From assembly GCA_020632495.1 (NCBI GenBank), contig JACKFL010000005.1, positions 1,922,001-1,986,000 of the forward strand: DNA of 64,000 nt, read 5' to 3'. The stretch is from Candidatus Omnitrophota bacterium. Its GTDB lineage: Bacteria > Omnitrophota > Gorgyraeia > Zapsychrales > Zapsychraceae. Below the pieces are notes generated by a model. The model saw only the letters and a list, made by a program, of their open reading frames with translations. It did not search any database and was not told where the DNA came from. The number at the start of each line of letters is the position of its first letter. Positions within the stretch are counted from its first letter, which is position 1. The position numbers were made by a program, and so were the translations under genes. Shown piece by piece: positions 51,909 through 59,842 of this stretch.

Positions 51909-52223
51909 CGCTATTTGGCCCATATGGCGCGTCAAAATGTAAAAAAATGTCACATAGTGTTATAAATAAATTATTAGGAACAGCTTAGGGCTGTTCAAGT
52001 GATTGTGAGTCATCCGGAAATATGTCATACTTTCAGTATGATGCCTGATTCGGCCGTTCAATTCGTGTCACGTTTCGCAGTGCGTAGTGCGGGGTGCGCG
52101 ATGGCGGCCGTCGAATCTTCGACAAGGCCAGGTATCCGCATCGGGGGCGAAGGCAGGTCATTTTTCTGAGCCGGTTCCTTCCTGCTGGGCAAGAAGGAGT
52201 TCGGCGGGAAGGAGGTGAGGAGG
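51909..52223 (+). other. Non-coding gap with two hairpins, leader of the exported-protein gene
   Basis: About 315 bp without a supported gene. Two short perfect hairpins are visible: GAACAGC/GCTGTTC (51978-51984 and 51990-51996, 5-base loop) and TCATACT/AGTATGA (52025-52031 and 52035-52041, 3-base loop). Neither has a T tract. The GC-rich remainder (52050-52220) could fold as a leader RNA, but it matches no riboswitch I can recognise. Confidence 0.4.
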
Positions 52224-52499
52224 ATGAAAAAGGCACTGACGCTGATGCTGGCGCTGGCCATGATGTTTATCACGGCAGGCCCGGCCATGGCCATGTACGG
52301 ACCGGTTGAAAAACTGACGTCCGGTGTGGTCAAGATCGTCAAATCACCCCTGATCATTTTCAGCCATACGAAGTCCGAGATGGACGACCATCTATCGACC
52401 CCGGTAGGATTCACCAAGGGGTTGGTGGAATCTCCCTTTTATATGCTGAAAGATATCGGTGGCGGTTTGGTAGACATTCTAACATTCCCGCTCGATTAA
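52224..52499 (+). CDS. Short exported protein, resembles TIGR04073 exosortase-associated family
   Basis: 91 residues. A clear signal peptide (MKKALTLMLALAMMFITAG, cleavage after AMA near residue 26) followed by a small mature domain: EKLTSGVVKIVKSPL, a middle GFTKGLVESPFYMLKDIGGG and ending DILTFPLD. This order of a KL-x-x-GV motif, a glycine-rich amphipathic segment and a C-terminal TFP motif resembles the TIGR04073 family known mainly from PVC bacteria with exosortase. I rate the family match as moderate. GGAGG and AGGAGG precede ATG 52224. An intrinsic terminator follows 19 bp after the stop. Confidence 0.7.
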   Translation: MKKALTLMLALAMMFITAGPAMAMYGPVEKLTSGVVKIVKSPLIIFSHTKSEMDDHLSTPVGFTKGLVESPFYMLKDIGGGLVDILTFPLD

Positions 52500-52518
52500 T
52501 CTTTCGGGACACTCCCCA

Positions 52519-52548
52519 GGGCCGGTCACATGACCGGCCCTTTTTTTT
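52519..52548 (+). terminator. Intrinsic terminator after the exported-protein gene
   Basis: A perfect GC-rich inverted repeat (52519-52528 and 52531-52540, effectively a 9-bp stem with a 4-base loop) followed by eight T at 52541-52548. Confidence 0.93.
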
Positions 52549-52555
52549 GCCTGTC

Positions 52556-52583
52556 TTGACAAAAAAAGGCATTGTATTAGAAT
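52556..52583 (+). promoter_or_regulatory. Sigma-70 promoter for the nucleoside transporter
   Basis: A perfect TTGACA at 52556-52561, a 16-bp spacer, and TAGAAT at 52578-52583. A start near 52590 would fall on or just before the ATG at 52592, so the message is probably leaderless. Confidence 0.7.
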
Positions 52584-52591
52584 TTGGGATA

Positions 52592-53890
52592 ATGGAGTGG
52601 CAAAATTTCATTAGTCTGGGGGGTATGGTGGCCCTGATCTTCTTGGCGTACGCCTGTTCCCAAGAACGCCGCCACGTTAATTGGCATATCGTCGTTTGGT
52701 GTATCAGTTTCCAGTTGCTGATCGCCTGGTTTCTTTTTGTTGTCCCCTCGGGCGTCAGGGTTTTTCACCTGTTGAATGAAGGGGTGATACTTCTGATCGA
52801 ATCGTCCAACGCGGGGGCGCGATTCCTGTTCGGGCCCTTGGCTGTTCCGCCGGGCGGCAGCGGTCCGGCCGGGGAGGAGTCCCTGGGATTTATCTTCGCG
52901 TTCCAAGTGTTCCCGTCGATTGTGTTCTTCTCCAGTCTGATGTCCATACTTTATTTCTGGCGCGTCTTACCGTTCCTGATCAAACTGTTTTCGCGTTTGT
53001 TTACCACATTGATGAACGTCTCCGGAGCTGAGGCGTTGTGTGCCGCCAGCAACATTTTCGTCGGCATCGAATCGGTGACCACCGTCCGTCCCTATCTGCG
53101 GGAAATGACACGCTCGGAGTTGTGCGTCGTATTGACGGCGGGTATGGCCACGGTCGCGTCGAACGTTTTGGCGGTTTATGTGTTGAGTCTGCGTGATGTC
53201 TTTCCCAATATTGCGGGACACTTGATATCCGCCTCATTGCTCTCCGCGCCGGCCGCGGTGATGATGGCCAAATTGCTGTATCCTGAGGACGGACAGCCGG
53301 TAACCCGCGGCATTGACGTCGATCCGCACTATGATAAAGACGGCAGTTTCTTTGAGGCGGTGATCAACGGCGCCCAGGCCGGCGTTAAGTTGATCGTGGG
53401 GATCTGCGCACTGCTGATCGCCATTTTGGGTTTGGTCGCGTTAACCGATCAGCTGCTGGGGGCCGCGGGCCGGCAATTATTCCCCGGCAGTTCATGGAGT
53501 CTCGCCGGGATCTGCGGAGCCGTTTTTTACCCGTTTACTGTCCTGATGGGCATCCCTCTGGACGACGCGGGAGTGTTGTCCAAGATCATCGGGGAGCGGC
53601 TGATCGTAACCGAGTTGACAGCTTATCAGAATTTGGCTAGTGTAATCAAGGCGGGTGCCGTGGTTCACGAGCGTTCGGTCGTGATCACCACGTACGCGTT
53701 GTGCGGATTCGCGCACGTAGCCTCTTTAGCGATTTTTATCGGCGGTGTTTCGGCGCTTGTCCCTGAGAAGACCCGGGATTTATCTGCCGTGGCGGCCCGT
53801 TCGTTGCTTGCCGCGACTCTGGCCTGCCTGATGACCGGATGTGTGGCCGGCTTGTTTTTTGTCGGCCGCGGTTCGGTGTTGTTCGGTTAG
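52592..53890 (+). CDS. Concentrative nucleoside transporter (NupC/CNT family)
   Basis: 432 residues, about ten hydrophobic helices. Imports nucleosides with sodium or protons. Family motifs: GFIFAFQVFPSIVFFSSLMSILYF, the substrate-site segment SGAEALCAASNIFVGIESV, and VLTAGMATVASNVLAVYV. The C-terminal motif FxLxGFAxxxSIGI-like reads ALCGFAHVASLAIFIGG. The frame extends upstream to 52547, inside the terminator-promoter region, so ATG 52592 is chosen. No Shine-Dalgarno lies upstream, which fits a leaderless message. Confidence 0.88.
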   Translation: MEWQNFISLGGMVALIFLAYACSQERRHVNWHIVVWCISFQLLIAWFLFVVPSGVRVFHLLNEGVILLIESSNAGARFLFGPLAVPPGGSGPAGEESLGFIFAFQVFPSIVFFSSLMSILYFWRVLPFLIKLFSRLFTTLMNVSGAEALCAASNIFVGIESVTTVRPYLREMTRSELCVVLTAGMATVASNVLAVYVLSLRDVFPNIAGHLISASLLSAPAAVMMAKLLYPEDGQPVTRGIDVDPHYDKDGSFFEAVINGAQAGVKLIVGICALLIAILGLVALTDQLLGAAGRQLFPGSSWSLAGICGAVFYPFTVLMGIPLDDAGVLSKIIGERLIVTELTAYQNLASVIKAGAVVHERSVVITTYALCGFAHVASLAIFIGGVSALVPEKTRDLSAVAARSLLAATLACLMTGCVAGLFFVGRGSVLFG

Positions 53891-53962
53891 GAAGGTATCC
53901 CGTGATTTTTATTCGGGTGAATCCATAAGCAATCTTAAACAGAAAAAAGGAAAGACAGCATT

Positions 53963-54580
53963 ATGATGGAACGTGTAGCGGCGATCCTGGACTACTGGTT
54001 CGAAGGGATCACCGAAGAGACTCGATTAAGCGAGGATGTAGCGGTCAGGGAGCGTTGGTTCGCCAACAACGAGGCCGTGGACCAGGAAATCAAAACCAAG
54101 TTCGGGTCGGACTTGACCAAGGCGCGAAAAGGCAAATATTCGTCATGGATGGATACCTCCGTGGGATCGTTGGCGCTGATCATCCTCCTGGATCAGTTTT
54201 CCCGCAATATCTTTCGCAATTCCGCGAAGGCCTTTCATACCGATCTGCAGGCATTGGAATATTCCCTGCTGGCCGTCAAAAATGGTTTTGATGAGGAACT
54301 CAGTCTGATCCAGCGGCAGTTTCTGTACATGCCGATGATGCATTCGGAGAATATGCTTATCCAGAAGAAATCATTGGACTATTACAAAGGCCTGGCCGAA
54401 GCGGCCGAGACTCTGGAGCCGCATAACGTGGACTATTTTCTCACGGTGTACGATTTCGCCAAGCGTCATCACGACATTATCGAGAGATTTGAGCGCTTTC
54501 CCCACCGTAATGAGGTTCTGAACCGCCGCTCGACTTCGACGGAATTGGAGTTCCTAAAGTCTCCTGCGGCATCGTTTTAG
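53963..54580 (+). CDS. DUF924 family protein
   Basis: 205 residues, all-helical, TPR-like. Family features: ILDYWFEG at the N-terminus, RERWF, the central LALIILLDQFSRNIFRNSAKAF and FLYMPMMHSENMLIQ followed by DFAKRHHDIIERFERFPHRN. The biochemical role of this widespread family is unknown. AAAAGG lies before the paired ATGs at 53963 and 53966; either could be used. It is separated from its neighbours by 72 and 126 bp, so it may be transcribed alone. Confidence 0.9.
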   Translation: MMERVAAILDYWFEGITEETRLSEDVAVRERWFANNEAVDQEIKTKFGSDLTKARKGKYSSWMDTSVGSLALIILLDQFSRNIFRNSAKAFHTDLQALEYSLLAVKNGFDEELSLIQRQFLYMPMMHSENMLIQKKSLDYYKGLAEAAETLEPHNVDYFLTVYDFAKRHHDIIERFERFPHRNEVLNRRSTSTELEFLKSPAASF

Positions 54581-54630
54581 AACGTCGTTTCCGGTGTATT
54601 CTGCGGTCCCGGTGAATTGTAAGGGAAAGG

Positions 54631-54659
54631 TTGAGGAAAATTGGAAAATGAGGTAAAAT
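54631..54659 (+). promoter_or_regulatory. Candidate sigma-70 promoter for the coiled-coil/ydbH-like operon
   Basis: TTGAGG at 54631-54636, a 17-bp spacer and TAAAAT at 54654-54659 (four and five of six consensus bases). A start near 54666 leaves a leader of about 40 nt before the gene at 54707. Confidence 0.55.
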
Positions 54660-54706
54660 TAAGTCTAAATTTTTAGACCGGAAATACTTACAGATCGGGG
54701 AAGAAG

Positions 54707-56284
54707 ATGGGGGATAAAACATTTTTAATCTTGCTGATCGTGTTCGTCGTCATCGGCGTCTTCACCTACGATCAGTACATCACGGAAAAAACCGGGGAAA
54801 GCCCCATATCCAAGGTTCTGGACTACGGAGGGCTCGCCCAAGAGGGCAGTGTCGACACCCCGGGCCGCACATCGGTATCAAAGTATGCCACCTTTCAGGA
54901 AAGCGCCGAATACAATCTCGCCCGGCTTTCCAAAAAACTGCAGGAAATTCAGGAGCAACGTGACAAGCTGGTGCATAACCGCAACGTACTGCTTGCCCAA
55001 CTCATCGAACTAAAGGACAAAACACTTCAGGAAGCCGAACTCTACGCGGAGGAAATCCGTCAGGAACGAGAAGAGTTCATGGCCTACAACCGGGACCTGC
55101 AAGAGCTCGGGGAGTTGATGATGGAAACGTATAACATCAACAACCTCCGACTGCGTCAGCAGAATATGGACAAGATCAAGGCGAAGATCGCAGCCCTCAA
55201 CGGAGGCCGGGATTGGGGTGTCTCCACCGCGGACATCAATGAATTGCTCGACTATGTCAATTCGACCGTTATCCAAAAAGATCTTGTCTCGCTGAGCGGT
55301 TGTGAGACCACCGAGCAGTGTCTCGAGGCCAATGTGCAGCGGGCCAAACTATTCCTGAATGAAGTCCTGATTGATTTTCAACAGGAAATCGAACCGCGCT
55401 TTGTCAACGCCGTTAAAATCAAACAGAAGGCCCGGCGGGCCTATAATAATCAGATGATCAACAGTGACACGGATGAAACTTACGTACTCGAACAAGATGA
55501 ATACCGCAGGGGGCAGTACCGGGAGCTGGTACAAAAGATGATCAAGATTACCGCCCGGGACCTCAACGATTTGATTCAGCTTTATTCCGAGTTGGAGATT
55601 GAACAGAAGCGCGTGCTCAACAGCCTCAAACTCAGCAGTGAACGGCTTGTCGAGCAACACAAAAAAGAGCGACAGCAGATGGAAGCCCTGATTGAAAGGA
55701 TCGACAAGCAAAAGCTGGCCGACTTTGATTCTTTCTTCCGTATTGTAGAGAAAAACAAGGCCCTGGAAGATCAGTACATTGAGGAGATTCTTGAACTGGA
55801 TAAACAGCTGTTGCAGGTGACCCGTCACCGGCTCTTTGAGAGCAAGCTGTTCCTAAAGAATATCGGCGCGCTGATTGAGGTCAACATCAAACGTTTGGTT
55901 GAAGACCGCAACTATGCCGCCCAGCTGAATCAAAACTATCTGGGTTACCGGCAACGCCTGGAAGAACGCCGCCGTACCGTCGGTATCAAAGACATTTACG
56001 AAGGTCAGCAGCCGGACACCTTTGAAAATTATCTTAAGGTGACTCAAAAGTCGCAAGCCAAGAGCAAGACCGAGACATCCCAGTCAACGACGACCCAGAC
56101 CATTCGTCAACCGCAGGATATTCGCCAACCGCAGGCCATCAATCCGACGGACAACCAGCCGAGAAATATCGGAACGGAGCAAAAAGTGATCCGCCCGGAC
56201 CTGGAGCGGCAGAAAATCCTTCAGGAGAATACCCTGAGAGATTTCGACCGCGCCCGGGACAAGGCCCGCGACAGCGGATTCTGA
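54707..56284 (+). CDS. Membrane-anchored coiled-coil protein, unknown
   Basis: 525 residues. One N-terminal membrane helix (FLILLIVFVVIGVFTYDQYI) with a short cytoplasmic start, so the bulk is probably periplasmic. Residues about 70-440 are nearly all charged helix with Leu/Glu/Lys/Gln heptads (KLQEIQEQRDKLVHNRNVL and similar), broken by a short loop with two cysteines (SGCETTEQC near residue 205) that could form a disulfide. The last 80 residues are Gln/Thr/Arg-rich and unstructured, with RQPQDIRQPQAI-like short repeats. Not recognised. It starts the operon of the YdbH/YnbE/YdbL-like genes, 7 bp before the ydbH-like gene. Confidence 0.75.
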   Translation: MGDKTFLILLIVFVVIGVFTYDQYITEKTGESPISKVLDYGGLAQEGSVDTPGRTSVSKYATFQESAEYNLARLSKKLQEIQEQRDKLVHNRNVLLAQLIELKDKTLQEAELYAEEIRQEREEFMAYNRDLQELGELMMETYNINNLRLRQQNMDKIKAKIAALNGGRDWGVSTADINELLDYVNSTVIQKDLVSLSGCETTEQCLEANVQRAKLFLNEVLIDFQQEIEPRFVNAVKIKQKARRAYNNQMINSDTDETYVLEQDEYRRGQYRELVQKMIKITARDLNDLIQLYSELEIEQKRVLNSLKLSSERLVEQHKKERQQMEALIERIDKQKLADFDSFFRIVEKNKALEDQYIEEILELDKQLLQVTRHRLFESKLFLKNIGALIEVNIKRLVEDRNYAAQLNQNYLGYRQRLEERRRTVGIKDIYEGQQPDTFENYLKVTQKSQAKSKTETSQSTTTQTIRQPQDIRQPQAINPTDNQPRNIGTEQKVIRPDLERQKILQENTLRDFDRARDKARDSGF

Positions 56285-56291
56285 CGCCTTC

Positions 56292-57362
56292 ATGATCGCC
56301 CTGGTAAAGAAGCTTTGTTATTTGATAATCGCCGTCCTTGTATGCGCGGCCGTATTGACGGTTTTGTTGCTGATCGGTCTGAACACGACGCGGTTTTATG
56401 AAAAGCTCGCCCCGCTGGCGGTCGGCTTTTTTTTTGACGGAATAGAAGTCAAAGGCGTCTCCGTTCAAACGGCGAAATTCCGCTATCCGCCCCGAATCGA
56501 ATTGGGGGGCGTGGCGCTGGCCTTCCGAGAGCGCGGCACACCGCATCATGTTATTTTCGACCGGGTGGAGGTGTCACGCATATTCGATTTTCTCCGGGGA
56601 GAGCACCCTCTGGTCGGACGGATCCTGATGCGCGCTTACGAGGACCATGATGCCGACTTTCAGAATATGATGGTGGATTTGACCCTGAACCGGACAAGCT
56701 CCGGTAGACACAGAGTTGACGGCACCGGGATCGTAGGAAAAATGACGGCCGGCGGCTACCTTCTGGAGGGAATACAGTTTGATATTCGCGGCGGCGATCC
56801 GGTATTCGAATTGCGTATCAAAGAGGCGAATTTCTACGGCGGACAGCTTAAGGCGGATATTCAGTTTGAAGTGGCCGGCCGTCAACCCTACACGGGAACC
56901 ATTGTGTTGTTGAATATTCCCACGGCCAACCTGAATCAAGTCTATCACGATCTGGAGCGGGATGTCCAGGGCGTGGTCTCGGGGGATATGTATGTCGTGG
57001 GCGACGCCCATTCGATGCAAAATCTGGATGTTAATTTGACGACCCGGCAGGATATGAATATTCGTTCCGGTCTGGTGGGTTGGCTTGTGGTCAACAGCCA
57101 GCTGGAAGACTCCCTGTTCCGGATGATGAAGGAGGAGGTTCGGCGTTATCCGATGATGCAGTATTACGCCGTAGATATGGCCCTGCAAAGCGAGGGGCAG
57201 CACCACATTCGAATCAAGATGAATATGAAAACACGTAAACACACCTTTGTCGTAAATCCCACCATCGATATCCAGTCCGACGGCGATCTGATGACCACTG
57301 TCCGTCAGTTGGACTATGGACTCAAGCATGGATCATTGGAGAATTTTTATGTCCGGAATTAA
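56292..57362 (+). CDS. YdbH-like (AsmA-type) intermembrane protein
   Basis: 356 residues. N-terminal membrane helix (about 8-28), then a beta-rich domain with short hydrophobic strands, e.g. GIEVKGVSVQTAKFRYPPRI and FDIRGGDPVFELRIKEANFYGGQL, that resembles the phospholipid-carrying groove proteins of the AsmA/YdbH class. In E. coli, YdbH bridges the inner and outer membranes together with the lipoprotein YnbE and is modulated by YdbL; matching ynbE- and ydbL-like genes follow here. This product is much shorter than E. coli YdbH (about 880 residues), covering mainly the ends. The call rests largely on synteny. Confidence 0.65.
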   Translation: MIALVKKLCYLIIAVLVCAAVLTVLLLIGLNTTRFYEKLAPLAVGFFFDGIEVKGVSVQTAKFRYPPRIELGGVALAFRERGTPHHVIFDRVEVSRIFDFLRGEHPLVGRILMRAYEDHDADFQNMMVDLTLNRTSSGRHRVDGTGIVGKMTAGGYLLEGIQFDIRGGDPVFELRIKEANFYGGQLKADIQFEVAGRQPYTGTIVLLNIPTANLNQVYHDLERDVQGVVSGDMYVVGDAHSMQNLDVNLTTRQDMNIRSGLVGWLVVNSQLEDSLFRMMKEEVRRYPMMQYYAVDMALQSEGQHHIRIKMNMKTRKHTFVVNPTIDIQSDGDLMTTVRQLDYGLKHGSLENFYVRN

Positions 57363-57555
57363 TCTGTGGTTGGCGCTGGGGGTTAGTCTCGGCGTGCTGG
57401 CCGGCGGCTGCACGGTAAAGGCCGTGGGCGATCCGGAACGTCCGATAACTATCAACGCCAATATTAAGATCGATATCAAGGGGCTGGAAAACACGGCCAC
57501 GAATATTGAGGATTATGTCAGCGGAGACCGTGCCGCCGTATCTTCAAAAATGTAG
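57349..57555 (+). CDS. ynbE: YnbE-like lipoprotein
   Basis: 68 residues. A lipoprotein signal with lipobox LAGGC, then a short mature part: DPERPITINANIKIDIKGLE, closely resembling the PITINMNVKI core of E. coli YnbE, which pairs by beta-strand augmentation with YdbH at the outer membrane. The frame is open from 57316, but ATG 57349 follows GGAG and gives a proper signal peptide. It overlaps the ydbH-like gene by 14 nt. Confidence 0.78.
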   Translation: MSGINLWLALGVSLGVLAGGCTVKAVGDPERPITINANIKIDIKGLENTATNIEDYVSGDRAAVSSKM

Positions 57556-57571
57556 ACTCAAGGAGAGTGCG

Positions 57572-57979
57572 ATGCGTATCCCCCTAATTGCCATGACAGC
57601 GGTCCTTGCTGTGTTGACGGGTTTTACCCCCGCCGCGCAGGCCAAGGATTATAACATCAAACAGATGACCGCCGAGGTATCGCGGGCCCTGGAAAGCCGC
57701 CGGCAGCGGTTCGACCGTTTGGCCGATTTGAAGTCCAGCGGGGCCATCGGAGAGAACAACAAGGGCTATATTTCCGTTTTGAAGCACGATCCGCAGACCG
57801 CGGAAATGGTCAAAGACGAAAACAAGGACCGTAAGGTTATTTATCAAACGATAGCCGAACAGAACGGGTTGGCCGACGCCTTGCCGGTGATCGAAGAGGT
57901 CTTTGCCCGGGTTCAGCGTGATAAGGCCGGTCCGGGAGAGAACGTGCAAAAACCCGATGGAACCTGGATCAAGAAATAA
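57572..57979 (+). CDS. ydbL: YdbL-like periplasmic protein (DUF1318)
   Basis: 135 residues. Signal peptide (MRIPLIAMTAVLAVLTGF, cleavage after AQA near residue 24) and a helical mature domain with LKSSGAIGENNKGYI, matching the conserved GxIGExxxGYL region of DUF1318/YdbL, and a C-terminal RDKAGPGENVQKPDGTWIKK. In E. coli YdbL tunes the YdbH-YnbE interaction. AAGGAGAG precedes ATG 57572; the upstream part of the frame is not used. Confidence 0.8.
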   Translation: MRIPLIAMTAVLAVLTGFTPAAQAKDYNIKQMTAEVSRALESRRQRFDRLADLKSSGAIGENNKGYISVLKHDPQTAEMVKDENKDRKVIYQTIAEQNGLADALPVIEEVFARVQRDKAGPGENVQKPDGTWIKK

Positions 57980-57994
57980 GGGGCGGGAATATCC

Positions 57995-58510
57995 ATGAAA
58001 TTCAAACCCGAGATTATTTATATCCAAAGGCTTCTCAAGGAGACCAAGATCAAAGAGATTATGACCGTGCCTGTCATTAAGATTAACGACAATGACACGG
58101 TCAGCCGCGCGCAGGAGTTGTTCGTGGAACACGGCATTTATTATCTGCCCGTCGTGAACCGGCTCAATGAACTCGTTGGAGTAGTGACGCACAAGTACCT
58201 TTATAAAACCGTGGCGCCGCGCAAGAACATGGGCAATGAGATGGCGGGGTACTCGCCGGACGTCGTTTATGACGGGGATTCCTTTTACGAGCGTGATAAG
58301 CTCGATCAGTTCAAACTCACGCGGATCATGAATCCCAACCCCGTCACCTTGCGGCCGGACGACAGCGTCGCAGAAGCCGTTCTCACTATGACCCGCAAGA
58401 ACACCGGCTGTATTCCCATCATCAAGGCCAACCGCAAGATTTGCGGAATCCTTACTCACAAAGACATCGTGGATCTGGCCACGTTGATCCTACTCGAAGA
58501 GGTCCAATGA
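57995..58510 (+). CDS. CBS-domain pair protein
   Basis: 171 residues, essentially two CBS motifs. First: KEIMTVPVIKINDNDTVSRA with YYLPVVNRLNELVGVVT; second: TRIMNPNPVTLRPDDSVAEA with TGCIPIIKANRKICGILTHKD. Such pairs bind adenosyl nucleotides and act as sensors. About 60 residues between the two motifs are not recognised. It follows the ydbL-like gene by 15 bp and overlaps the helicase gene by 4 nt, so it is in the same transcript. Confidence 0.88.
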   Translation: MKFKPEIIYIQRLLKETKIKEIMTVPVIKINDNDTVSRAQELFVEHGIYYLPVVNRLNELVGVVTHKYLYKTVAPRKNMGNEMAGYSPDVVYDGDSFYERDKLDQFKLTRIMNPNPVTLRPDDSVAEAVLTMTRKNTGCIPIIKANRKICGILTHKDIVDLATLILLEEVQ

Positions 58511-59832
58511 CACAGACGTTTGAAGACAAGCAAAATATCGAATTCAATGACAAGTTCGCGTTTTGCTATGACCTGCTCGAAAACGACAATTGTAATCTTT
58601 TCATAACAGGGAAGGCCGGCACCGGTAAGTCGACTCTTCTCGAGTACTTTCGCGACCATACCACCAAAAAGGTCGTCTTCCTGGCGCCGACCGGCGTGGC
58701 CGCCGTCAACATCAAGGGGCAGACGATCCATTCATTTTTCTGTTTCCGGCCGGATACGACGCCGGAAAATATTTTCTCGATCCGCCTGCACCGGTCGCAG
58801 CGCCGACTCTATGAAAGCCTCGATGCGGTGGTTATCGATGAGGTGTCGATGGTGCGTGCTGATTTGCTCGACTGCATCGATGCCTTTCTGAGATTGTACG
58901 GCAAAAAGAAAGACCAGCCGTTCGGGGGCGTGCAGATGATTTTCTTCGGGGATCTCTATCAATTGCCGCCGGTGGTGACCCAGCGGGAGCAAAGTCTTTT
59001 TCGGGATGTCTATCCCAGCCCGTTCTTCTTCGACGCGAAAGCTTACAAATATCTGAATTTGCGCCTGGTGGAGCTCGAAAAGATTTACCGCCAGTCCGAT
59101 CAGGAGTTTATCAATCTGCTGGGCGGTCTGCGCAATCGGACATTTTCCCGCTGGGATATGGTGGAGCTCAACCGCCGGGTTAATCCGGGGTTCAAGATTC
59201 CGCGGGGGGAATACTATATTTCGCTGACCACCACCAATGCGATCGCCGACCGGGTCAATCAGGAGCAGCTGGCCAATCTCGACGGAGATGTGTGTGAGCG
59301 CGAAGGGGATTTGATCGGTGAGTTCAAGGAAAAAGACCTGCCCACGCGGCTGACGCTGAAATTGAAGGAAGGCGCGCAGGTGATGATGCTCAACAACGAT
59401 CCGCAGGGCCGCTGGGTGAACGGGACTATCGGCAAGATCACTTTTCTGGATGAGGAAGGCTTCGGAGAAGGGAGTGTTGAGGTCAAGATCCAGGGCGGTA
59501 ACATCGTCGAGGTCAAGCCGGTCACCTGGGAGATGTTCCGATTCTTCTTTAACGAAGATACCCAGGGGATCGAATCGGAGGTCGTGGGTTCGTTCTCCCA
59601 GCTGCCGCTCAAACTTGCCTGGGCGGTAACGATTCATAAGAGCCAGGGCAAGACCTTCGACAAAGTGATCATCGATATCGGCAACGGCACCTTTTCCCAT
59701 GGGCAGATTTATGTCGCCATGAGCCGCTGCACCACCTTCGAAGGCATCGTATTGCGTAAGCCGATTTATGATCATCACGTCCTGCTCGATCCGCGCGTGG
59801 TGGAATACATGTCGGCGAATCAGTGCAGTTAA
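58507..59832 (+). CDS. PIF1-like DNA helicase
   Basis: 441 residues, superfamily 1B helicase. Walker A FITGKAGTGKSTLLEY near residues 32-47, then LAPTGVAAVNIKGQTIHSFF (motif Ia), VVIDEVSMVRADLL (motif II), GDLYQLPPVV (motif III), and C-terminal VTIHKSQGKTFDKV and YVAMSRC. PIF1/RecD2-type enzymes unwind DNA 5' to 3'. The N-terminus is compact with no extra nuclease domain. ATG 58507 overlaps the CBS gene as ATGA and is preferred over upstream starts in the open frame. Confidence 0.92.
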   Translation: MTQTFEDKQNIEFNDKFAFCYDLLENDNCNLFITGKAGTGKSTLLEYFRDHTTKKVVFLAPTGVAAVNIKGQTIHSFFCFRPDTTPENIFSIRLHRSQRRLYESLDAVVIDEVSMVRADLLDCIDAFLRLYGKKKDQPFGGVQMIFFGDLYQLPPVVTQREQSLFRDVYPSPFFFDAKAYKYLNLRLVELEKIYRQSDQEFINLLGGLRNRTFSRWDMVELNRRVNPGFKIPRGEYYISLTTTNAIADRVNQEQLANLDGDVCEREGDLIGEFKEKDLPTRLTLKLKEGAQVMMLNNDPQGRWVNGTIGKITFLDEEGFGEGSVEVKIQGGNIVEVKPVTWEMFRFFFNEDTQGIESEVVGSFSQLPLKLAWAVTIHKSQGKTFDKVIIDIGNGTFSHGQIYVAMSRCTTFEGIVLRKPIYDHHVLLDPRVVEYMSANQCS

Positions 59833-59842
59833 GGAACAGGAA

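Noticed and set aside
51960..52060. Two hairpins as intrinsic terminators of the aminotransferase gene
   Set aside because: Neither is followed by a T tract on the plus strand.
58732..59778. 348-codon open frame on the minus strand opposite the PIF1-like helicase
   Set aside because: The plus strand encodes clear helicase motifs across the whole length. The antisense product is low in recognisable features.
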